Positions 1 to 9,448 are shown, counted from the stretch's first letter. The stretch: 64,000 nucleotides of DNA from Flavobacteriaceae bacterium PS02338 (GCA_029959615.1 JASCOD010000001.1:62001-126000); one strand, 5' to 3'. The notes: generated by a model not told the origin, from the sequence alone. Numbers and translations: made by a program.

Positions 1-2994
1 CATGTAACCAATACCTGGCTCAACGTTAATCTCTTCTAGTACGTAGTAAGTACGCTCGCTACGTAGCGCCTTAGAAACTTCCGAATTTGGATCGTTTTTA
101 TCACCGAAGATAATTGCATTAGCAGAACATGCTTCTTGACAAGCCATTTTGATATCGCCATCTTTCAATGCACGTTTCTCTAATTTGGCAGTTAATTTAC
201 CCGCTTGGATACGTTGGATACACATAGAGCATTTTTCCATTACACCTCTAGAACGAGTAGTAACATCTGGATTTAACACTAATTGTGTAAACTCATTGTT
301 CAAATAGTTATCGAAACGTGAATCGTTCCAGTAGTTAAACCAGTTGAAACGACGAACTTTGTATGGACAGTTGTTTGCACAGTAACGAGTACCTACACAA
401 CGGTTATAAGCCATATGGTTTAAGCCGTCTGACGAGTGTACCGTTGCCAATACTGGACATACTGTTTCGCAAGGTGCGTGATCACAGTGTTGACACATCA
501 TTGGTTGATGTACCACAGAAACGCTTTCTAGATTATCTAGATGTTTAATATCTGTTTCTTTAGTTACTGAACCATGTTGAGCATCATCAAAGCTATAATA
601 ACGGTCAATACGTAACCAGTGCATTTCACGACGACGACGAACCTCATCCTTACCTACCACTGGAATATTATTCTCAACATTACAAGCTACGATACATGAA
701 CCACAACCAGTACAAGCATTCAAATCGATTGCCATTACCCAGTTGTTACCCAACATTTCGTGCTTATCGGTAGTCCACAAATCGTAAACTTTATGCTTGT
801 GGTGGTTTCCTGAACCAGCCGCTGGATCTTTTAAGAAATCTTTAAAGCTAGCTTCACGAACGATATTTCTACCCTCGAAAGAATAGTGAGTTTGTGTTTG
901 TGCTAACTCTTCCCAACGACCAGTACCTGTTAAAGTTGCTGTAGTAGCATATTTTAAAGTACCGTTAGTATAAGTTACAAATGGGAAAGCATTTTTACCT
1001 ACGTTGTTGCCAGCTTTACCAACTTTAGTACGTCCGTAACCTAAAGCTACAGAAGCTGTACCCATTGCTTGTCCTGGTTGGAACAATACTGGTAAATCTA
1101 CAGTATAACCGTTTTCAGATTTGATGCTAACTACATCAAATTCTTTGTAGCCTAATTTTTCCGCTTGACGAGGATTTAATGCTACATAGTTATCCCAAGT
1201 TACTTTGGTAATTGGACAAGGGAATTCTTGCAAAAATGCGTTGTTGGCTTGTTTACCGTCACGCATTGGAATGCTTTCAAAAATTTGAAGCTCGATATCT
1301 TTCTTCAATGCTTTGCTGCTGGCTACGATAGCTGCTGCTACTGCATCTAAAGATAAAGTGAATCCATAGCTACCCGCTGCTCTAGCTGCAGTAGTGATCA
1401 CACCTGTTTGTAATACATCATTCCAAGTTTTACCTGCTGCCGCTAGAATGTTTTTCTCCCAATAGTTACGCACATATTGGTAGTAATCTTGTACTGGAGC
1501 ATCAGCCCAAGTCAATAAGCTTTGCTCGGCTTGACGAGAGTTGAAAACTGGATTGATTGTAGGTTGAACGATAGTATAGTAACCTTCGTAAGTATTAGCA
1601 TCACCCCATGACTCTAAATAGTTAGGCGTAATAGCTACTACATCAGAAAGATCTGCAGTTTCATCTTCTCTATCAGAGAAAGAAACCTTTAAAGCAACCT
1701 TAGCTAAACCTTCAGTGAAAGCTTTTGCATTGATTGCATCGTAAGCAGGATTTGAGTTCAAGAAGAATACAGCACCTACTTCACCTTTGTTCATTTCGTC
1801 AACTAACAATGCAAATTCAGCATCATTACCTTCGTAACGTTTACAAGGGTTATCTAAATCGATAGTAGTACCGTAGCTACCAATAGCAACGTTAATTGCG
1901 TTTACTAAAGTTTGAACAGAAACATCGTTAGAACCAGCTACTACAACTGCTTTACCTTTATTCTGTAATAATTCTTTAGCTACTAATTTCAACGCTTTAT
2001 CAGCATTTGCGTTATCTGGCAAGCCAGCGCCTGGCAAACTAGCACCAGTAATTGCGTTATATAAAGCAATTAATGCAGGTCCTTCTTCAGATAATTTTAA
2101 AGCAATACGAGTATCAGCGTTGGTACCTGTTAAACTCATACCAGCTTCAAACTGGAAGTGACGAGACATTTTCTTTTTCTCTAACGATTTGTAATCTCTG
2201 TTAGAAGTATATTGAGCAGTAAACTCTTCTCCGCTGATCCAAGTTCCTAAGAAATCGGCTGCAAAGCTTACAATTAAATCTGCTTTTTCGAAGTTGTATT
2301 TTGGCAACACTGCTTTACCGAAGCTATTCTCATTAGCTTTGATGATACCAGTGTAAGAAATTGGATCGTATTGAACCAATTTAGTAGTAGGATATTTCGC
2401 TGTAAATTCTGTTACTACCGCTTTAGCCGAAGGGCTATTTAAAGAACTAGCAACCACACGAATTTGCTTACCAGAAGCCTGTACTTTGTTCAATTCACCT
2501 TTCACGAATTTATCCAAATCAGCCCAAGTGGTCTCATCCTTTTTTAACAAAGGTGTTTTAAGCTTAGATACATCGTACAAATCTAAAACCGAAGCCTGAG
2601 CTTGCGCATCAGTACCGCAGTTAAACGCTCCTGCATTAGGGTTTGCCTCAATCTTGATTGGACGACCTACTACAGTTTTCACCATTACACTGTTTCCTTT
2701 GAAACTAGAAACATAAAAGTTAGGGATACCCGGAGTTACCTCTTCTGGTCTAACTAAGTAAGGAATTGATTTATGTACCGGTGCTTTTTGACATGCGGCT
2801 AAAGTTACAGCTCCTAAACCAAAACCTAATGCCTTTAAAAAGTCACGGCGTGGGGTAACTGTACTTAATCCTGCTTCACTTAAAACATCTTCTATTGGAA
2901 GCGGCTCGGCAAATTCGCTTTTGTTGTTTTCAACAAACTCGGGAGTTTTGTTCAACTCCTCCAAACCTTTCCAGTATTTTTTGTTGCTTTCCAT
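1..2994 (-). CDS. actB: Alternative complex III iron-sulfur/molybdopterin-like subunit ActB (partial, runs off left edge)
   Basis: 998 codons are visible and the C-terminus lies outside the window. The translation starts MESNKKYWKGLEELNK and has a Tat-like twin-arginine motif RRDFLK at residues 49-54 before a hydrophobic stretch ending in AAC. A long molybdopterin-oxidoreductase-like region follows. From about residue 760 there is a ferredoxin-type region with cysteine groups CTGCGSC, CQHCDHAPCETVCP, CANNCP and CSMC. This is the fused arrangement known for ActB of alternative complex III, a membrane quinol:electron-acceptor oxidoreductase. In that family the molybdopterin-like domain carries no known cofactor, and the Fe-S clusters pass electrons to ActA. 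It lies 48 nt downstream of actA on the same strand, so they are probably cotranscribed. Confidence 0.93.
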   Translation of the reverse strand, partial: MESNKKYWKGLEELNKTPEFVENNKSEFAEPLPIEDVLSEAGLSTVTPRRDFLKALGFGLGAVTLAACQKAPVHKSIPYLVRPEEVTPGIPNFYVSSFKGNSVMVKTVVGRPIKIEANPNAGAFNCGTDAQAQASVLDLYDVSKLKTPLLKKDETTWADLDKFVKGELNKVQASGKQIRVVASSLNSPSAKAVVTEFTAKYPTTKLVQYDPISYTGIIKANENSFGKAVLPKYNFEKADLIVSFAADFLGTWISGEEFTAQYTSNRDYKSLEKKKMSRHFQFEAGMSLTGTNADTRIALKLSEEGPALIALYNAITGASLPGAGLPDNANADKALKLVAKELLQNKGKAVVVAGSNDVSVQTLVNAINVAIGSYGTTIDLDNPCKRYEGNDAEFALLVDEMNKGEVGAVFFLNSNPAYDAINAKAFTEGLAKVALKVSFSDREDETADLSDVVAITPNYLESWGDANTYEGYYTIVQPTINPVFNSRQAEQSLLTWADAPVQDYYQYVRNYWEKNILAAAGKTWNDVLQTGVITTAARAAGSYGFTLSLDAVAAAIVASSKALKKDIELQIFESIPMRDGKQANNAFLQEFPCPITKVTWDNYVALNPRQAEKLGYKEFDVVSIKSENGYTVDLPVLFQPGQAMGTASVALGYGRTKVGKAGNNVGKNAFPFVTYTNGTLKYATTATLTGTGRWEELAQTQTHYSFEGRNIVREASFKDFLKDPAAGSGNHHKHKVYDLWTTDKHEMLGNNWVMAIDLNACTGCGSCIVACNVENNIPVVGKDEVRRRREMHWLRIDRYYSFDDAQHGSVTKETDIKHLDNLESVSVVHQPMMCQHCDHAPCETVCPVLATVHSSDGLNHMAYNRCVGTRYCANNCPYKVRRFNWFNYWNDSRFDNYLNNEFTQLVLNPDVTTRSRGVMEKCSMCIQRIQAGKLTAKLEKRALKDGDIKMACQEACSANAIIFGDKNDPNSEVSKALRSERTYYVLEEINVEPGIGYM

Positions 2995-3042
2995 TTAAGC
3001 TATATTACTGTTTATCGAACGTTCTTAAAAAAACTCTATTAA

Positions 3043-4332
3043 TTAATAGTGGCACTTACCACACTCTAAACCACCTAACAACGCTGGTGTAATTTTCTCA
3101 CCTTTTTTGATTTTCTCGTGAGCAGCAATTACGTTAGCATAAAAAGCATCGTTCTTCTTGCCAGAGATATCAGCATCTTTGTGGCAGTTGATACACCATT
3201 TCATGGTTAGTGGAGAATATTGATAAACTTCTTCCATGGTATTAACTGGACCGTGACAAGCGAAACAAACTGGATCTGTTGGCTTCAAACCTGCTTCTTT
3301 ACGAATAGCCTCTTCACCAACTACTACGTGTTGAGAGTGGTTAAAGTAAGCGAAATCTGGCAAGTTGTGTACACGTACCCACTCAATTGGCTTCTCTTTA
3401 GTCTTGTCGTAAGTTTGAGTATCTGGGTTGTAACCTAAAGCGTTATAGATTTTTTGAATTTCTGGAGAAATCAAACCATCATCTGTTCTTGCTTGTACGT
3501 TTTTATGACAGTTCATACAAACGTTTAGCGAAGGAATAGTTGAGTTTTTAGATTTGAAAGCACCAGTATGACAGTATTGACAATCAATTTGATTGATACC
3601 AGCGTGCAACTCGTGAGAGAATTTAATTGGCTGTGTTGGTTGATAACCAGTGTGAACACCAGTTTCCCACATACCCATCCAACCGAATGAACCTAGCACC
3701 ATTACCAAACACAATACCGTAAAGAATACGAATTTCTTGTTTTTGAAAAGACCTTTAACTCCCGTAACTAAAGAAACATTTTCTTCTTCAACGATATCAA
3801 TACCTTGTTTCTCAAGAATTAAACGTTCTAGCATTTTAACTGCTCTACCTAACACTACCAATACTACGATAGATAATACGATAATAGCAATTACACCAGC
3901 AATAGAAAGTCCAGAAACACCTTCATCTACTACTGCAGCACCAGCTTCAGCAGCTTTTTTAGGCTCACCTTCTTTCGCATAAGCGATGATATTTTTGATT
4001 TGATCGTCAGTTAAGGTAGGGAAAGCGGTCATCTCTGATGGAGAAAACTTAGCCGCCTCAATAGCCTGCTTATTACCCGAAGCCCTTAATTCAACGTTGT
4101 TTCTGATCCAAGGAATCAAGAAAGACTCCTCTAACTCGTTCACTTTTGGGGTTAAGGCCGGGCCAGTACCATCGTGATCTAAGGCGTGACAAGAAGCACA
4201 CTTCGACTTAAATAAAGTTCTTCCCTCTACAACATCTTGCGCTTTCGATACAGTTACAGTTAAAAAAGATAGCGTAGCGAATAAGAAGGCTGCTTTTCTA
4301 AATTTTTTAAGTCCGAATGAGATATTCCTCAT
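3043..4332 (-). CDS. actA: Alternative complex III multiheme cytochrome c subunit ActA
   Basis: A 429-residue c-type cytochrome. An N-terminal signal sequence ends near residue 31. A monoheme domain has CASCH at 45-49 and a possible Met ligand at 101. Two membrane segments follow at about 142-162 and 200-219. A pentaheme C-terminal part has CQYCH 251-255, CMNCH 272-276, CFACH 356-360, CINCH 380-384 and CGKCH 424-428. The pentaheme part matches ActA. The leading monoheme domain resembles the separate monoheme subunit (ActE) of some complexes, so this looks like a fusion. Its role would be electron transfer from quinol oxidation towards a terminal oxidase. It is the first gene of the visible operon, with a promoter-like box at 4415-4422. 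Confidence 0.93.
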   Translation of the reverse strand: MRNISFGLKKFRKAAFLFATLSFLTVTVSKAQDVVEGRTLFKSKCASCHALDHDGTGPALTPKVNELEESFLIPWIRNNVELRASGNKQAIEAAKFSPSEMTAFPTLTDDQIKNIIAYAKEGEPKKAAEAGAAVVDEGVSGLSIAGVIAIIVLSIVVLVVLGRAVKMLERLILEKQGIDIVEEENVSLVTGVKGLFKNKKFVFFTVLCLVMVLGSFGWMGMWETGVHTGYQPTQPIKFSHELHAGINQIDCQYCHTGAFKSKNSTIPSLNVCMNCHKNVQARTDDGLISPEIQKIYNALGYNPDTQTYDKTKEKPIEWVRVHNLPDFAYFNHSQHVVVGEEAIRKEAGLKPTDPVCFACHGPVNTMEEVYQYSPLTMKWCINCHKDADISGKKNDAFYANVIAAHEKIKKGEKITPALLGGLECGKCHY

Positions 4333-4414
4333 AATGAGTATTTTATGCTTTATTTTGAAATAAAATTGTTAATCTAAGTGATGAATGATGATTTACCTCT
4401 CAGAAATAATTGGA

Positions 4415-4422
4415 CAAAAGTA
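4415..4422 (-). promoter_or_regulatory. -7 promoter box for the act operon
   Basis: The minus strand reads TACTTTTG, a full match to the Bacteroidota -7 consensus TAnnTTTG, about 80 nt upstream of the actA start. A TTG lies at 4439-4441 but only 16 nt away, shorter than ideal. The predicted 5' UTR is about 75 nt. Nothing else recognisable lies in 4333-4587. Confidence 0.45.
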
Positions 4423-4587
4423 AGCTTTATTAGGATACCAATGACATATTAATGACAGTGAAATACAATTTATAATCATTCTAAACTATTGCTGTTTTAC
4501 CTGCTAGAACCAAATAAATCAGCGATTTTTCACAAAATCACTGACACAGTTAGGGTAAATTTCACACCCTTATATTTTGAATTTAAA

Positions 4588-5568
4588 TTATTGTTTTAAA
4601 ATCCAAGCAAACATTAATGGTGCTACGATTGTTGCGTCACTTTCTACGATGAATTTTGGTGTATTGATATCTAATTTACCCCATGTAATCTTCTCATTAG
4701 GAACTGCTCCCGAGTAAGAGCCATACGAAGTAGTCGAATCTGAGATTTGGCAGAAATAACTCCAAAATGGAATATTTTCCATCTCCATATCTTGGTAAAG
4801 CATTGGTACCACACAGATAGGAAAATCACCTGCAATACCGCCACCAATTTGAAAGAAACCGATACCCTTACCACTAGAGTTAGCAATATACCAATCTGCT
4901 AACCAACCCATATATTCGATACCGCTTTTCATGGTCGAAGCATTCATTTCCTTTTTCATCACATAAGAAGCGAAGATATTTCCCATTGTAGAATCTTCCC
5001 ATCCTGGCACTACAATCGGCAAGTTTTTCTCTGCAGCAGCTAACATCCAAGAATTTTTAGGATCAATCTCGTAGTACTGCTCCAACACGCCGCTCAACAA
5101 CATTTTGTACATAAACTCATGTGGAAAATAACGCTCGCCTTTATCATCAGCATCTTTCCAAATAGCGTGGATATGTTTTTGTAAACGACGAAAAGCCTCC
5201 TCTTCCGGAATACAAGTATCTGTAACACGGTTATAGTGGTTTTCTAATAAGTCCCACTCATCTTGCGGACTTAAATCACGATAGTTAGGCACTCTTTTAT
5301 AATGTGAATGAGCAACAAGGTTCATGATATCCTCTTCTAAGTTCGCTCCAGTACAAGAAATGATTGCAACTTTATCTTGTCTGATCATCTCTGCCAACGA
5401 AATACCCAATTCTGCTGTACTCATCGCTCCAGCAAGGGTAATCATCATTTTACCACCCTCGTCTAAGTGCGTTTCGTAACCTTTAGCCGCATCCATCATT
5501 GCTGCAGCATTAAAGTGGAGATAATTAGTCTCCATGAATTTCGATATTGGTCCTCTGTTAGTACTCAT
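4588..5568 (-). CDS. Deoxyhypusine synthase family protein
   Basis: 326 residues from the chosen ATG. The sequence is deoxyhypusine-synthase-like throughout, and near the C-terminus has TWGKL, with the Lys at residue 298 aligning with the catalytic Lys of the eukaryotic WGK motif, followed by SDATIVAPL. Eukaryotic and archaeal enzymes use spermidine and NAD to modify eIF5A/aIF5A. Bacteria lack that substrate, and some bacterial relatives act on polyamines (for example homospermidine synthase), so the true reaction here is open. A 9-residue longer start at 5595 is possible, but the likely -7 box at 5593-5600 overlaps it, so 5568 is preferred. The gene stands alone, divergent from the transporter at 5835. 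Confidence 0.85.
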   Translation of the reverse strand: MSTNRGPISKFMETNYLHFNAAAMMDAAKGYETHLDEGGKMMITLAGAMSTAELGISLAEMIRQDKVAIISCTGANLEEDIMNLVAHSHYKRVPNYRDLSPQDEWDLLENHYNRVTDTCIPEEEAFRRLQKHIHAIWKDADDKGERYFPHEFMYKMLLSGVLEQYYEIDPKNSWMLAAAEKNLPIVVPGWEDSTMGNIFASYVMKKEMNASTMKSGIEYMGWLADWYIANSSGKGIGFFQIGGGIAGDFPICVVPMLYQDMEMENIPFWSYFCQISDSTTSYGSYSGAVPNEKITWGKLDINTPKFIVESDATIVAPLMFAWILKQ

Positions 5569-5592
5569 TTTATATTCATTTTGTTTTCGGCG

Positions 5593-5600
5593 CAAAAATA
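5593..5600 (-). promoter_or_regulatory. -7 promoter box of the deoxyhypusine-synthase-like gene
   Basis: The minus strand reads TATTTTTG, matching TAnnTTTG. Transcription would begin near 5586, leaving a leader of about 18 nt before the ATG at 5568. This placement argues against the longer start codon at 5595. No good -33 TTG was seen. Confidence 0.5.
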
Positions 5601-5669
5601 CAAATGATTTACGATTTTAGGTTTACGATTTACGATTTGCCTCAAAAGTCCTTTAAATGCATTACTTTT

Positions 5670-5700
5670 TTACCACATAGCCACTCATACTGTGTGGTAA
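5670..5700. repeat. Inverted repeat between divergent genes
   Basis: TTACCACA at 5670-5677 pairs with TGTGGTAA at 5693-5700 across a 15-nt loop. It lies between two divergent genes, so it is more likely an operator-like or leader structure than a terminator. Its function is unknown. Confidence 0.3.
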
Positions 5701-5807
5701 CATTTTATAATTGTGTTCAGTTTTGTTATTTGCCTCTAAAACATTGAAAGTAGCAGCACCCAGTTAAACAGTTCACCAATTAAACAATTAACGTTTAATA
5801 AAATATG

Positions 5808-5815
5808 TAGCTTTG
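5808..5815 (+). promoter_or_regulatory. -7 promoter box of the MFS transporter gene
   Basis: TAGCTTTG matches TAnnTTTG and sits 19 nt before the ATG at 5835, giving a short leader. No convincing -33 element was found at the usual distance. Confidence 0.5.
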
Positions 5816-5834
5816 TTTAAAATCCTTTTTTTCC

Positions 5835-7046
5835 ATGAACGCAAACCCTTCTGATTTTAGTAAAACAAACGCAACCGTATTCCCCATTTTATTTGCGCTA
5901 AGTTTCTCCCACCTACTTAATGACACCATCCAATCCCTCATCCCAGCCATTTATCCACTGGTTAAAGATTCATACCATCTTACCTTTTCACAAATTGGAT
6001 TAATTACACTTACTTTCCAATTAGCTGCATCCTTGTTTCAACCATTTGTGGGGCTTTATACAGACAAAAAACCTCAACCCTACTCCCTAGCGATAGGTAT
6101 GGGTTTTACTTTAATTGGCTTGATTACTTTATCGCTATCAAATAGCTTCTATCTTATTTTATTTTCAGTAGCGTTAGTAGGCACAGGGTCATCAATTTTC
6201 CACCCCGAAGCATCCAGAATGGCACATGCTGCATCTGGTGGAAAAAAGGGCTTGGCACAATCGGTATTTCAATTAGGCGGTAATGCTGGAAGTTCAATTG
6301 GCCCACTGTTAGCTGCTTGGATTATTGTTCCGAAAGGGCAGTTCAGCGTAATCTGGTTTTCGGTAATTGCGCTATTGGCAATCATGGTACTAAGTTATGT
6401 AGGCAAGTGGTATAAAGGCTACATTGTTAACCGCGAAGCTAAGAAAAGCAATATAGCTGCAGAGGGACATCAGCTTTCCAAAAAAACAGTGATTTCGGCT
6501 ATCGTGATCTTATTGGTTTTGATCTTTTCAAAATACTTCTACATGGCAAGTTTAACCAGTTATTTCACTTTTTACTTAATCGATAAATTCCACGTATCGG
6601 TACAAACTTCTCAGATTTATTTATTCGTATTCCTGTTCTCGGTTGCGGCCGGAACATTATTAGGCGGACCGATAGGAGATAGAATTGGTCGTAAATATGT
6701 AATTTGGGTATCGATTTTAGGCGCCGCCCCTTTTGCCTTGTTGCTTCCTCATGCTAATTTATTCTGGACTGGTGTTTTAATTGTTCCTATCGGGATTATC
6801 TTAGCCTCTGCATTCTCAGCAATCTTGGTTTATGCACAAGAGCTAATTCCTGGAAAAGTGGGTTTAGTTGCCGGTTTGTTTTTTGGCTTTGCTTTCGGAA
6901 TGGGAGGTTTAGGCTCTGCTTTAATTGGCAACCTAGCAGATAAGACAAGCATCAGCTATGTTTTTTCCGTTTGTGCTTACTTACCATTAATTGGATTGAT
7001 TACCGCATTTCTACCAAATATCAGTACCACTAGAAAAGCAAAATAA
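5835..7046 (+). CDS. MFS transporter, fosmidomycin-resistance (Fsr) type
   Basis: A 403-residue integral membrane protein with about 12 hydrophobic segments. It has MFS signatures, including FVGLYTDKKPQP in the first half and GGPIGDRIGRKYV (the D-x-x-G-R-K loop) in the second half. The N-terminal SHLLNDTIQSLIPAIYP stretch and overall length fit the Fsr family of drug/proton antiporters. It probably acts in the inner membrane as an exporter. The real substrate cannot be read from sequence, and fosmidomycin resistance is only the family's name-giving activity. The retropepsin-like gene follows 32 nt downstream on the same strand. Confidence 0.85.
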   Translation: MNANPSDFSKTNATVFPILFALSFSHLLNDTIQSLIPAIYPLVKDSYHLTFSQIGLITLTFQLAASLFQPFVGLYTDKKPQPYSLAIGMGFTLIGLITLSLSNSFYLILFSVALVGTGSSIFHPEASRMAHAASGGKKGLAQSVFQLGGNAGSSIGPLLAAWIIVPKGQFSVIWFSVIALLAIMVLSYVGKWYKGYIVNREAKKSNIAAEGHQLSKKTVISAIVILLVLIFSKYFYMASLTSYFTFYLIDKFHVSVQTSQIYLFVFLFSVAAGTLLGGPIGDRIGRKYVIWVSILGAAPFALLLPHANLFWTGVLIVPIGIILASAFSAILVYAQELIPGKVGLVAGLFFGFAFGMGGLGSALIGNLADKTSISYVFSVCAYLPLIGLITAFLPNISTTRKAK

Positions 7047-7078
7047 AACCATTTTACGATTTAACACAGATTATTTAA

Positions 7079-7939
7079 GTGAGAAACTATCGCATAACTT
7101 TAAGATACCTAATCACGCTTATATTAGCTATCTCTACAACAATTCAAATCCATGCCCAAAAGATTCCTTTTCAATTATTGCCATCTGGGCACATTGTGGT
7201 AAGCGCTACCGTTGATGGAAAACCAGGCAGCTTTATTTTCGATACGGGAGGTGGCATCAACTTATTTTTCGATGATTATGCCAAAGGCTTAAACCAACAA
7301 TCTACCTACAACTTCTTAACGGCATTTAGAGCCACAGGCGAAAGAATGGATATTCCACTATACCATCAATCTGATGTATTGTTCGCTGGGAAAAAATTTA
7401 CAGGAATACCTTTTTCAACTTTCAACATGAAGCTGAATGGAATAAATGGATTAATCTCCCTTCAGATGTTCAAAGACACCGACTTTATCATCGATTACGA
7501 TAGAAAGGAGATTGTCTTAACCAAGCTAAGCGCCAAAAGCAGTAAAAAGCAATACGATATTCAGCTATCTGCCTTAGCCGACAATTCTATTGATATTTTC
7601 ACTTACATTACCTTAAATGACCAACACAAAATACAGGTATTATTAGATTCGGGAGCCGGCAACGATTCGTTTTGGTTAAATGGAAAACTAATTAGCTTGT
7701 TAGGACTAGAAAAAACCGAGCTTGATTTAAGCGAAAAGAAAAGTGAATTCAACGAAAATGTGATCACAAAGTTTTACAGAGGAACTATCAACTCTATTTC
7801 TAACGACTATGCGACTGTAAAAAATCCAAAAGTGGTATTTGTTGACGGCTTAATTTACGAAGGGAAAACAAGCATTAACTGGTTAGGCAAGAGGATTGGA
7901 ATTAGCATCAAAAACAAGAAAATTTATATCTTGGATTAA
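7079..7939 (+). CDS. Retropepsin-like aspartyl protease family protein, exported
   Basis: 286 residues from a GTG start. An N-terminal signal sequence ends at about residue 26 (TIQIHAQ). Two aspartic-protease half-sites are present in one chain: FDTGGG with D55-T56-G57, and LDSGAGND with D190-S191-G192. Viral retropepsins are homodimers with one such site each, so this is a two-domain single-chain clan AA protein, as known for Asp_protease_2-type bacterial proteins. It probably acts in the periplasm or at the cell surface. Its substrate is unknown. It may be cotranscribed with the transporter upstream and is followed by a hairpin at 7943-7974. Confidence 0.75.
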   Translation: MRNYRITLRYLITLILAISTTIQIHAQKIPFQLLPSGHIVVSATVDGKPGSFIFDTGGGINLFFDDYAKGLNQQSTYNFLTAFRATGERMDIPLYHQSDVLFAGKKFTGIPFSTFNMKLNGINGLISLQMFKDTDFIIDYDRKEIVLTKLSAKSSKKQYDIQLSALADNSIDIFTYITLNDQHKIQVLLDSGAGNDSFWLNGKLISLLGLEKTELDLSEKKSEFNENVITKFYRGTINSISNDYATVKNPKVVFVDGLIYEGKTSINWLGKRIGISIKNKKIYILD

Positions 7940-7942
7940 ACA

Positions 7943-7974
7943 AAAAAGCATTAATTTGATGCTTTATGCTTTTT
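7943..7974. terminator. Bidirectional terminator between convergent genes
   Basis: AAAAAGCAT (7943-7951) pairs with ATGCTTTTT (7966-7974), so there is a T-run on either strand. It lies between the protease gene and the convergent DinB-like gene and can serve both. Confidence 0.6.
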
Positions 7975-7990
7975 ATTCAACCTTACTTAT

Positions 7991-8500
7991 CTATAATTTA
8001 CTTGGTACAGAATCTTCATAAGTAGGCCCATAAAGCCCTGGCGGCTTATTACCTGTACTACGCAAATAAACTACCATTTCGCCCCTATGATGATAAACGT
8101 GATTGAAAAGGAAACTTCGTACCACCACCGCTCTAGGTAAAGGACCAAGAACCACTTTATCGCCCACTTTCATTGTCCACTGTTTTTGCAGGCCCTCTTC
8201 ACTTATAGATTTAAATGCATCTCTAGCTTTGCCAACATTCTGCTCAAAAAGCGCAAGTGTAGCTTTGAGATCGCCAGCACTACCTCGTTCTAACTTATCG
8301 GCAGCCATATCATAGACATCGTCAGCAAATACACCAACATACCAATAGTAAATAGTTGCAATATGCTGGGCTAATTCCCCCATTGTCCAAGAAATGGGAG
8401 ACGGCTTAAAGCTTAAGTCTTTCTCAGGTACAGCTTGCAACAATTTCCTTGTGCTTTCTACCTCGTATTCAAATTCAGCGATTAGTGATTGGAGTATCAT
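7991..8500 (-). CDS. DinB family protein
   Basis: 169 residues forming the four-helix DinB/YfiT-like fold. The usual metal-binding histidines are visible: H46 in LAQHIA and the motif H134-x-x-x-H138-R-G-E. Family members are putative metal-dependent enzymes, often thiol (e.g. bacillithiol) S-transferases or of unknown role. The name comes from a damage-induced gene and does not imply a DNA polymerase. No partner gene is adjacent, so the substrate cannot be inferred. Confidence 0.85.
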   Translation of the reverse strand: MILQSLIAEFEYEVESTRKLLQAVPEKDLSFKPSPISWTMGELAQHIATIYYWYVGVFADDVYDMAADKLERGSAGDLKATLALFEQNVGKARDAFKSISEEGLQKQWTMKVGDKVVLGPLPRAVVVRSFLFNHVYHHRGEMVVYLRSTGNKPPGLYGPTYEDSVPSKL

Positions 8501-8675
8501 AGCTTTGGGTTTATCAATAAAACGTTAAAACAGAGGAAGTGTTTATAGTTTCATAAACCTCAAGAACTCTTAACCCATAATTCTGCTCTACCAGAGCCTA
8601 TTAATCCTTCTATGACATCATGCAACAACTTCATTATCATCTTTATTTAAAAGTATTTTTACGTACATTCATCTT

Positions 8676-9368
8676 ATGAAATTAATTCTCTTTTACCTTT
8701 TCATGATTTTACCATTCTGGCTTAATGCCCAAGAAATAGACACCATTTGGTACAACAACAAATGGGAGAAAACCAACGATGTAAAAACCAAACACTACCT
8801 TAGAATAATAGAAAAAATTTCAAGTGATACCTTTTTTGTTCGTGATTTCTACGAAACTAAAGCAAAACAGATGGAAGGCTACTACTCGTCATTAAATCCA
8901 GAAATTAAAAACGGCACATTTTTATATTGGTTTAGGAATGGAAAAATCCAATTAGAAACAATTTTTAAAAACAACGAGCAAAGACAAGTTCGACAATACG
9001 ACGAAAACGGCAATATTTTTAACGAATGGGAGATTTTAGAGATTATCAAAATCGTAAACGGAAAGCCTATTAAAGAACTCGTATCCATTGAGAGAGCTCC
9101 AAAATTTCCCAACGGGCAAGAGGAACTGAATAAATATATTGTTAACAGTTTAAAAGAGATTAATACAAACTTCGTTGGACAAACCAATGTTCAATTCAAA
9201 GTAAACACTGATGGAACAATAAGCGACGTCAAAATACTTGATCAACTTGACCCACAACTGAACAAACAAGTAATGAAAATAATCAAGAAAATGCCTAATT
9301 GGATTCCAGGTAAACAAAATGGAAAGCTAGTTGCAATTAAAATGTCTCTCCCAATTAATTTTGAATAA
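8676..9368 (+). CDS. Exported protein with TonB C-terminal-like domain
   Basis: 230 residues. A signal sequence covers about residues 1-18 (ends FWLNAQ). The middle part has a repeating pattern like toxin/MORN-type repeats (GTFLYWFRNGKIQLETIF). The C-terminal region from about residue 145 (APKFPNGQEELNKYI...VQFKVNTDGTISDVKIL) matches the TonB C-terminal fold used by energy transducers to touch receptors. There is no N-terminal transmembrane anchor with a proline-rich linker as in classical TonB, so it is probably a periplasmic TonB-like protein of unknown partner. Confidence 0.75.
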   Translation: MKLILFYLFMILPFWLNAQEIDTIWYNNKWEKTNDVKTKHYLRIIEKISSDTFFVRDFYETKAKQMEGYYSSLNPEIKNGTFLYWFRNGKIQLETIFKNNEQRQVRQYDENGNIFNEWEILEIIKIVNGKPIKELVSIERAPKFPNGQEELNKYIVNSLKEINTNFVGQTNVQFKVNTDGTISDVKILDQLDPQLNKQVMKIIKKMPNWIPGKQNGKLVAIKMSLPINFE

Positions 9369-9412
9369 AAATATATAGGTAAAAAGACACCTAAATTTAG
9401 GAGATTGAAAAC

Positions 9413-9443
9413 AAAAAAGCCCCGCTAGAAAGACTAACAGGGC
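9413..9443 (-). terminator. Rho-independent terminator of the tRNA-Val operon
   Basis: On the minus strand GCCCTGTTAG and CTAGCGGGGC pair over ten positions (two G-T pairs) around a 5-nt loop, followed by six T. It lies just downstream of the last tRNA gene. Confidence 0.8.
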
Positions 9444-9448
9444 TTAAG

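Noticed and set aside
2895..3092. 65-codon plus-strand frame across the actA-actB junction
   Set aside because: It is the complement of the actB start and actA end. No independent support.
5569..5595. Nine-residue N-terminal extension of the deoxyhypusine-synthase-like protein
   Set aside because: A -7 promoter box at 5593-5600 overlaps the longer start, so that start codon would lie outside the transcript.
5670..5700. TTACCACA/TGTGGTAA hairpin considered as a terminator
   Set aside because: It lies between divergent genes and has no T-run. Kept only as an inverted repeat of unknown role.
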